In this document: positions 1-5,258 of the stretch, piece by piece
How positions within the stretch are numbered: the stretch's first letter is position 1
Layout: every line of letters begins with the position of its first letter
Source: Candidatus Aminicenantes bacterium RBG_13_64_14
GTDB taxonomy: Bacteria > Acidobacteriota > Aminicenantia > Aminicenantales > Saccharicenantaceae
Direction: 5' to 3'
Assembly (NCBI GenBank): GCA_001773855.1
Contig: MEXZ01000072.1
Location: forward strand, 1,268-11,941
Length of the DNA: 10,674 nucleotides
The notes under the pieces: model-generated
Told to the model about the DNA's origin: nothing
Databases searched by the model: none
The model's input: only the letters and a program-made list of their open reading frames with translations
Translations under genes and position numbers: made by a program

Positions 1-1
1 C

Positions 2-382
2 GACTGGATCCATCGGCACACGACCTGGAAGACCTTCAAGCATTCCTGCGGCGCCGTCGAAACGCTCATCCCGGCCTTCATCGAGAGCGGCTTCGACATC
101 CTCAACCCCGTCCAGGTCTCGGCCGCCGGCATGGACGCGGCCGCGCTCAAGGCCAAGTACGGAAAGGACGTCGTCTTCTGGGGCGGCGGCGTGGACACCC
201 AAAAGACGCTCGCCTTCGGCACGCCGGAGGAGGTCCGGGCCGAGGTCCTGGAGCGGTGCGAGGTCTTCGGCCGCGACGGGGGGTTCGTCTTCAATTCCGT
301 CCACAACATCCAGGCCAACGTCCCCATCCGGAACGTCGTCGCCATGTTCGAAGCCGTGGGTGAATACAATGGCCAGAAATAG
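2..382 (+). CDS. Uroporphyrinogen decarboxylase-family protein, C-terminal part (5' truncated by window edge)
   Basis: The last 126 residues of a URO-D superfamily protein; the start lies before the window. The superfamily includes haem-pathway uroporphyrinogen decarboxylase and the zinc-dependent corrinoid:thiol methyltransferases (MtaA, MtbA). Visible motifs are a KHSCG segment (about residues 13-17 of the fragment), which has the H-x-C pattern used for zinc in MtaA-like enzymes, then FDILNPVQVSA, a WGGGVDTQ loop, and a C-terminal FNSVHNIQANVP segment, all typical of the methyltransferase-like branch rather than HemE. It overlaps the sugar porter gene by 14 nt (ATG at 369), so the two are probably co-translated. 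This suggests methyl transfer or a related one-carbon reaction linked to carbohydrate uptake, but the substrate cannot be read from the sequence. Family assignment is firm, exact function unknown. Confidence 0.9.
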   Translation, partial: DWIHRHTTWKTFKHSCGAVETLIPAFIESGFDILNPVQVSAAGMDAAALKAKYGKDVVFWGGGVDTQKTLAFGTPEEVRAEVLERCEVFGRDGGFVFNSVHNIQANVPIRNVVAMFEAVGEYNGQK

Positions 383-1706
383 CGGTCTCTATGTCATCGC
401 CGTCACCCTGGTCGCCGCCATCGGCGGCCTCATCTTCGGCTTCGACACGGCCATCGTCGCCGGCGCCACGCGCTACATGAAGGAGCAGTTCTCGCTCAAC
501 TCGCTCCAGGAGGGCTGGGCCGTCAGCGTAGTCCTCATCGGCTGCATGTTCGGCGCCGGCCTGGCCGGCCCCATCAGCGACCGGATCGGCCGGCGGCGCT
601 TCATGCTCATCTCGGCCGTCCTGTTCTTCGTTTCGGCCGTCGGCTGCGCCGTCCCCCGGACGATCACCGAATTCGTCATCTTCCGATTCATCGGCGGCCT
701 GGGCATCGGCTCGGCGGCCGTCCTTTCGCCGCTCTACATCGCCGAGATCGCGCCGGCCCGCATCCGGGGCGCGCTCGTCTCGGTCAATCAGATGGCCATC
801 GTCACCGGCATCCTCCTGGCCTACTTCGTCAACTGGGTCTTCGCCGGGTCCGGCCCATCGAACTGGCGCTGGATGTACGCCATGGGCGCCATCCCCTCGG
901 TCCTCTTCTTCCTGCTGCTCTTGCGCGTCCCGGAGAGCCCGCGCTGGCTGGTCAAGAACGGCCGCGAGGACGAAGCGGGCGCCGTCCTCACCCGGATCGA
1001 CACCGCCGAGGCCGCGGCCAAGGAGATCCGGGACATCAAGGACACGCTGACCCTCGGGGAAGGTTCCATCCGCGAGCTCTTCCGGCCGGCCTTCCGGCGG
1101 CCCCTCCTCATCGCCGTCGTCCTGGCGGTCTTCCAGCAGGTCACGGGCATCAACGCCATCCTCTACTACGCCCCGCGCATCTTCGAGGGCGCCGGCTTCG
1201 CCCGGATGTCGGCCATCGGCCAGTCGACGATCGTCGGCCTGGTCAACATGCTCTTTACGGTCGTGGCCATCGTCCTGGCCGACCGGGTCGGCCGCCGGCC
1301 GCTCCTGCTCGTCGCCACCGGCGGCATGGGCGTCTCCCTCGTCCTGCTCGGGGCCGCGTTCAGGTTCCCGGTTCTGCCGGCCTCGGCCCTGCTCCTCATC
1401 ATCCTCCTCTACATCGCCTTCTTCGCCTCGGCCATGGGGCCGCTCGTCTGGGTCGTCATGGCCGAGATCTTCCCCATCAAGGTCCGGGGCAGCGCCATGG
1501 GGCTGGCGACCCTCATCCTCTGGCTAGCCGATTTCGCCGTCACCCTGACGTTCCCAGTGATCTCGGATAAGTTCCACCCCTCGACAGCCTTCTGGCTCTA
1601 CGCGGCGATGTGCGCCTTGGACCTCGTGTTCATATGGTTCTTTCTGCCTGAAACAAAGGGGAAGTCGCTCGAGGAGATCGAGCGCAGCTGGCTGAAGGCT
1701 GCCTGA
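369..1706 (+). CDS. MFS sugar porter family transporter
   Basis: A 445-residue inner-membrane transporter of the sugar porter family (XylE/GalP/AraE type), usually proton symporters for monosaccharides. It has about 12 hydrophobic segments and the family signatures in order: GFDTAIVAGA in TM1 (about 24-33), DRIGRRR after TM2 (71-77), PESPRWL (188-194), QQVTGIN in TM7 (256-262, which carries sugar-contacting Gln/Asn positions in XylE), DRVGRRP (305-311) and PETKGKSLEEIE (427-438). Length is normal. ATG 369 is preferred over the in-frame GTG at 360 because the protein then starts just before TM1 and a GGTGA stretch lies upstream; GTG is possible. It overlaps the upstream URO-D-like gene and is followed by a terminator-like hairpin. 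Substrate unknown; pentose or hexose is likely. Confidence 0.95.
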   Translation: MARNSGLYVIAVTLVAAIGGLIFGFDTAIVAGATRYMKEQFSLNSLQEGWAVSVVLIGCMFGAGLAGPISDRIGRRRFMLISAVLFFVSAVGCAVPRTITEFVIFRFIGGLGIGSAAVLSPLYIAEIAPARIRGALVSVNQMAIVTGILLAYFVNWVFAGSGPSNWRWMYAMGAIPSVLFFLLLLRVPESPRWLVKNGREDEAGAVLTRIDTAEAAAKEIRDIKDTLTLGEGSIRELFRPAFRRPLLIAVVLAVFQQVTGINAILYYAPRIFEGAGFARMSAIGQSTIVGLVNMLFTVVAIVLADRVGRRPLLLVATGGMGVSLVLLGAAFRFPVLPASALLLIILLYIAFFASAMGPLVWVVMAEIFPIKVRGSAMGLATLILWLADFAVTLTFPVISDKFHPSTAFWLYAAMCALDLVFIWFFLPETKGKSLEEIERSWLKAA

Positions 1707-1730
1707 GGTCCCGACGGCCGGCTATTTTTT
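1686..1730 (+). terminator. Probable intrinsic terminator of the sugar porter gene
   Basis: The arms AGCTGGCTG (1686-1694) and CGGCCGGCT (1715-1723) can form a 9-bp stem with two G-U pairs, followed at once by A and six T (1724-1730). The 20-nt loop is large, which lowers confidence. The 5' arm lies in the last codons of the transporter, and the T tract lies over the last codons and stop of the convergent tautomerase gene. The opposite strand has no T tract after the stem, so it would act on plus-strand transcription only. Confidence 0.5.
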
Positions 1731-1913
1731 CCGGTCGCTGAGCAGCCGACCCCCAACCCCGACGTTCTCCGGCTGGCTTTCCTTGATGAGGACGACCATC
1801 GCCTCAACGGGAAGGCCGTAGGCCGTCGAAGCCGAGGCGGACGTCTCGGCTACCAACTTCCGTTTCTTGTCGATGTCGGGCAGGGGCGGCCCCTCAATGA
1901 TGATCGTCGGCAT
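1722..1913 (-). CDS. 4-oxalocrotonate tautomerase (4-OT/DmpI)-like protein
   Basis: A 63-residue protein of the tautomerase superfamily, close to the usual 4-OT subunit size. After loss of Met1 the catalytic Pro is N-terminal (MPTIIIEG). The C-terminal ENVGVGGRLLSDR matches the conserved glycine hairpin of the family (GIGG in Pseudomonas 4-OT). Family members use Pro-1 as a general base in keto-enol tautomerisation, for example of 2-hydroxymuconate. In an ungapped comparison with my memory of the Pseudomonas enzyme, the Arg-11 and Arg-39 positions are Pro and Val, so the classic dicarboxylate substrate is doubtful and a DmpI-like subgroup is more likely. It is the last gene of the lipid-transport operon: its start overlaps the preceding lipoprotein gene by 20 nt, with AAGGAG seven bases before ATG. 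Its role there is unknown. Confidence 0.88.
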   Translation of the reverse strand: MPTIIIEGPPLPDIDKKRKLVAETSASASTAYGLPVEAMVVLIKESQPENVGVGGRLLSDRKK

Positions 1914-2511
1914 GGGTGGGCTCCTTAACTTCCGCGACTCCGGCCAGCTTGCTGACGGCGATGTCCAGTTCCTCCGTCAGGATCCTCGAGAGAATGACCG
2001 GAAACTGCCGGACCTTGCGGACCAGGAGAGGCAGCCTTCTGTCGAACGAGTGCCTGAGGAGGCTCTTCCCGGACTTGAACTCCAGGAACTCGAGGTCCAT
2101 GGCCAGCCTGGCAAACCAGACCTTGGGGTTGTCGATCTCCTCGACGATGCGGACGTTCGAGCGCAGGACGATCTCCGGGTCACCTTGGAGGACGTCGAGC
2201 GTCACCCGGGTGAAGCCCTCCTTCTCGTTGAGGTAATCGCCCATCGCCGCGCGGAAGAGGGCGTCCGGCTTCTTCGCCCAGAACACGTAGGAGTAATATT
2301 TGAGCTCGAACATCGAGACGCGGTAGATGACCCGGAAGTCGTCGTAGAGGGGGTCGACGCGGACCGGCTCTATGTAGAGGGCCTTGCCGACCTTGGGATG
2401 GAGCTGGGCATCCTTGCCCGTGGCGATGATCTGGAAGTACCGCTTGGTCGGGACGGAAAAACAGGCAGCGAAAAGGAGGACGAGAAGACCACAACGCGCA
2501 GCTTTCCTCAT
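1894..2511 (-). CDS. ABC-type transport auxiliary lipoprotein (PqiC/ABC_trans_aux-like) of the MCE system
   Basis: A 205-residue predicted lipoprotein. Residues 1-17 form a signal peptide (MRKAARCGLLVLLFAAC) with lipobox FAAC and lipidated Cys17. The body carries the pattern of the ABC_trans_aux family (PqiC/YmbA-like): LYIEPVRVDPLYDD (about 45-58), a VIYR step (61-64), then an aromatic stretch ELKYYSYVFWA. In Pqi-like MCE systems this lipoprotein sits in the outer membrane and receives or supports the MCE protein bridge. The start forms an ATGA overlap with the stop of the MCE gene, with AAGGA about ten bases upstream. The C-terminus is His/Asp-rich (HADDHH). Assignment rests on the motif pattern and the position in an MCE operon. 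Confidence 0.85.
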   Translation of the reverse strand: MRKAARCGLLVLLFAACFSVPTKRYFQIIATGKDAQLHPKVGKALYIEPVRVDPLYDDFRVIYRVSMFELKYYSYVFWAKKPDALFRAAMGDYLNEKEGFTRVTLDVLQGDPEIVLRSNVRIVEEIDNPKVWFARLAMDLEFLEFKSGKSLLRHSFDRRLPLLVRKVRQFPVILSRILTEELDIAVSKLAGVAEVKEPTHADDHH

Positions 2512-3455
2512 TTTTTCTTTTCCTTTCGTGTCCGGAGGAGGGCCGAAGGTTCGTCGGCGATCTCGCGGGAAAAGCGGACCAGGTTTTCGACGGCGGCGCC
2601 GAGGCTCGAGAACGTCCGCGTCAGCTCCGACTGCTGCTCGAGCAGGACGCTCTCGACCTTTTTCAGGCTGACCGAGGCCGTGTCGAGAAAGGCCCGGACG
2701 TCCTTGATGGCCTGGCCCAGCTCCTCGCTCGAGAAGCGGCGGGAGATGTTACCGAGGGTCTCCTGGGAATTCGTCTCGAGCGTCCGCATAAGGCGGTTCA
2801 TGTCCTCGGTCATGGGCACGAACTTCTCCGTCGCCCGGGCGAATTCGAGGGACGCCTTTTCGAAATTGGCCAGGGTGTTCTCGAGGGACGTCCGCCGGGA
2901 TTCGAGGACCCCGGAGAGGGCCGCCGAGCCTTTCTCCGCGTTCTCGAGGAAGGCGGAAAACCTCTTCATGTTCTCCGGGGCGAGGAGCTCGGTGATCCGC
3001 TTGGCCGCGGTTTCGAGATTGGTGACGATGTCCTCGGCCTTTTCCCCGAGGCCCCGGCCCATCGGGATCTCCCCGTGGGGCATCAGGTTCTCCGAGGCCA
3101 GGGTCCCGCCGCTGATCTCGATGTATTTCTGCCCGGTCAGGCCGACGTAGGCCAGGACGGCGCTCATGTCCTTCTTCATGATCAGCCCTTGCCGGATCTT
3201 GACGTCGACGAGGACGGAGTCGAGGTCCCGGGAGTTGACCTTGATCCGGATGACCCGCCCGATCTCGACGCCCCGGTACTTGACGCCGGAGCTGACCAGG
3301 AGGCCTTGGACGGACGTGTCCCGGAAGTTGACGGTATAGATGTCCCCGGGGTCGCGGAGCTTGGGGACGATGAAGAAACCGGCGACGGCGATGAAGATGA
3401 CCGTGGCCAGGGACAGGAAAACGCCCAAGCGGATCTTTTGTTCATGCGTCATCAT
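2508..3455 (-). CDS. mlaD: MCE family (MlaD-like) lipid transport protein
   Basis: A 315-residue periplasmic substrate-binding component of an MCE transporter. It has one N-terminal membrane anchor (about 10-31), one MCE domain (about 39-116, including SSGVKYRGVEIGRV and the VGLTGQKYIEI end motif), and a long helical, probably coiled-coil tail (about 130-300), which makes it longer than E. coli MlaD (about 183 residues). MCE domains assemble as hexameric rings that pass phospholipids or other hydrophobic molecules; extended helical tails in other MCE proteins help span the periplasm. The start at 3455 (a second ATG follows at 3452) is chosen because AGGAAGGA lies five to eight bases upstream and because the anchor then begins after a short cytoplasmic tail; an in-frame upstream extension to 3518 lies inside the ATPase gene. 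It overlaps the ATPase gene by 14 nt. Confidence 0.95.
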   Translation of the reverse strand: MMTHEQKIRLGVFLSLATVIFIAVAGFFIVPKLRDPGDIYTVNFRDTSVQGLLVSSGVKYRGVEIGRVIRIKVNSRDLDSVLVDVKIRQGLIMKKDMSAVLAYVGLTGQKYIEISGGTLASENLMPHGEIPMGRGLGEKAEDIVTNLETAAKRITELLAPENMKRFSAFLENAEKGSAALSGVLESRRTSLENTLANFEKASLEFARATEKFVPMTEDMNRLMRTLETNSQETLGNISRRFSSEELGQAIKDVRAFLDTASVSLKKVESVLLEQQSELTRTFSSLGAAVENLVRFSREIADEPSALLRTRKEKKK

Positions 3456-4191
3456 GGCTGTCCTTCCTGAGAAAGAATGTCCGGATGAAGGCGTCGTCCG
3501 CCGCGGCCAGGTCGGCATAGTCCCCCGAGAAGCGGAGGCCCCCGTCGTTGATGAGGAGGACCCTGTCGGCCACCCGCTCGATCGAGCGGATTTCGTGGGT
3601 GACGACGACGAGGGTCATCCCGAACGTCTCCTTCAGCCGGATCAGGAGGTCGTCGAGGAGGGCCGACGTGATCGGGTCGAGGCCCGACGAGGGCTCGTCG
3701 CAGAAGACGACATCCGGGTCGAGGACGAGGGCCCGGGCCAGGGCCCCGCGCTTCGTCATGCCGCCGGAGAGATGGGCCGGATATTTGTCGGCGCTCCCGG
3801 CGAGCTCGACCTGGGCCAGGCTGGCGAAGACCATGTCCCGGACCATGTCTTCGGGCATCTTGGGGTGCTGCATGCGGATGGGCAGGGCGACGTTCTCGAA
3901 GAGGCTTAGGCTGTTGAGGAGCGCTCCGCCCTGGTAGAGGACGCCGATCTGCTCGAAGAGCAGGCGCAGCGAGGCCTCGGAGCGGTAGTTCACGGGGCGC
4001 CCGGCGAAATCGAAGCCCCCGGAAAGCGGGGGCAGGAGGCCGGCGAGCGTCTTGAGCAGGGTGGATTTCCCCGAGCCGCTCACGCCCACGACCGCCGTGA
4101 TCCGCCCCTCGGGCACGGCAAAGTCCAGGCCGCGGAGGATCTCGGTCCTGCCGTACCCGACGACCAGATCGTGCGCGCTGATGATGTCCAT
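3442..4191 (-). CDS. mlaF: ABC transporter ATP-binding protein (MlaF-like)
   Basis: A 249-residue ATPase of the Mla/MCE import-export class (known family: MlaF, Ttg2A, Mkl), bound to the MlaE permease on the cytoplasmic side. Walker A is GVSGSGKST (36-44), the Q loop is LYQGGALLNSLSLFENV (85-101, with the GALLNSL variant typical of the MlaF group), the signature is LSGGMTKRGALARA (141-154), Walker B is VVFCDEPSSGLDP (161-173), and the switch His is H199. All ATPase residues are present. The start at 4191 lies two bases after the permease stop; the upstream in-frame extension to 4386 is inside the permease gene and unlike the family. There is no clear Shine-Dalgarno site, so translation probably depends on reinitiation from the permease gene. 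Confidence 0.97.
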   Translation of the reverse strand: MDIISAHDLVVGYGRTEILRGLDFAVPEGRITAVVGVSGSGKSTLLKTLAGLLPPLSGGFDFAGRPVNYRSEASLRLLFEQIGVLYQGGALLNSLSLFENVALPIRMQHPKMPEDMVRDMVFASLAQVELAGSADKYPAHLSGGMTKRGALARALVLDPDVVFCDEPSSGLDPITSALLDDLLIRLKETFGMTLVVVTHEIRSIERVADRVLLINDGGLRFSGDYADLAAADDAFIRTFFLRKDSHDDA

Positions 4192-4193
4192 GG

Positions 4194-5258
4194 TCAATAC
4201 AATATGAACGCGAAAATGCAGTCGATGAGGATGATGAGGGTGATCGACAGGACCACGGATTCCGTGGTGGCCCGGCCGACCTCCTCGGCGCTCCGGCCGA
4301 CCGTCAATCCCTTGAAGCCGCTCCCGACGACGACCGTCCAGCCGAAGACGACCGTCTTGATGAGCCCCCAGCCGAAGTCGGTCCAATCGACGGCGGTGAC
4401 CATCTCGGCGATGAAGGCCGACGGGGGCGTCCCGAACGTGGCCCGGGCGACGACGATGCCGCCGAAGATGCCGACGACATCGGCCATGGCCACAAGGAGC
4501 GGGACGACCAGGGTGATGGCCAGGAGGCGGGGGACCATGAGGAACTTCTCCGGGACGACGCCCATGGTCCGCAGGGCGTCGACCTCCTCGAGGACGGTCA
4601 TGCTTGCCAGCTCGGCCGTGATGGCCGCGCCGACCTTGCCGGCCAGGATGACGCCGGTCATCAGGGGCACGAGCTCCTTGAGCATGGCGATGCCGACGAG
4701 GTCGGCGAGGTAGATGTCGGCGCCGAAGAGCCGCAGCTGCTCGGCCGAGGTGATCGAGATCGTGATCCCAACGAGGAAGATGAGCAGGCAGACGATGGGA
4801 AAAGAGCGGTAGCCCATGAAGAACATCTGGTTCCAGGTCTCGCCCGGGTAGACGCCCTTGCGCTCCTTGAGATAGACGCCGACGTGGTAGACCTCGTCGC
4901 CGAGCATGGCCAGGAACCGCCCCAGGCTTCTCATCTGGAAGATGAAGCGGTCGGCGATGGCGGTGAGCGCCCGGCCGGCCGCGTTCCCGGAACGCGGAAG
5001 CTCGGGCTCCACGGCCGGGGGACGACTGACGAAGCTCTCCGCGGCCCGGGCCAGGGCACCGCCGATATTGACTGTGGTCACGTTCGTCAGACGGTCCCGG
5101 ACGTAGTTCAGCAAGGCCAGGGTGGAGCTGTCGAACTCCTCGACATCCCGGAAGTCGATGGTCACGGGACCGGACTCGACCCGGCGCCCGATGTCCTTGA
5201 GAGCGACGACGACCTCGGCAGCCCGGAGGCGCTTCGGCAGGAGGACGGTATCGCTCAT
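4194..5258 (-). CDS. mlaE: MlaE-family lipid ABC transporter permease with N-terminal STAS domain
   Basis: A 354-residue inner-membrane permease. Residues 1-75 look like a STAS domain (VTIDFRDVEEFDSSTLALLNYV, 32-53 region, with D43-S44-S45 at the usual helix cap), the counterpart of the separate MlaB protein. Residues about 95-354 are the MlaE permease, with the family core KELVPLMTGVILAGKVGAA (194-212) and an LEEVDALRTMG coupling helix (223-233), and about five to six membrane segments. Thus MlaB function is probably fused to MlaE, and no separate mlaB is seen. The start at 5258 forms an ATGA overlap with the stop of the upstream large lipoprotein gene; only a weak GGTGG site precedes it. 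The in-frame extension to 5678 is antisense-like coding shadow and not part of the protein. Confidence 0.95.
   Translation of the reverse strand: MSDTVLLPKRLRAAEVVVALKDIGRRVESGPVTIDFRDVEEFDSSTLALLNYVRDRLTNVTTVNIGGALARAAESFVSRPPAVEPELPRSGNAAGRALTAIADRFIFQMRSLGRFLAMLGDEVYHVGVYLKERKGVYPGETWNQMFFMGYRSFPIVCLLIFLVGITISITSAEQLRLFGADIYLADLVGIAMLKELVPLMTGVILAGKVGAAITAELASMTVLEEVDALRTMGVVPEKFLMVPRLLAITLVVPLLVAMADVVGIFGGIVVARATFGTPPSAFIAEMVTAVDWTDFGWGLIKTVVFGWTVVVGSGFKGLTVGRSAEEVGRATTESVVLSITLIILIDCIFAFILY

Noticed and set aside
1867..3150. Long plus-strand open frame opposite the PqiC-like and MCE genes
   Set aside because: It is antisense to genes with clear families and its product has low-complexity, acidic or arginine-rich composition with no recognisable domain; typical of high-GC DNA.
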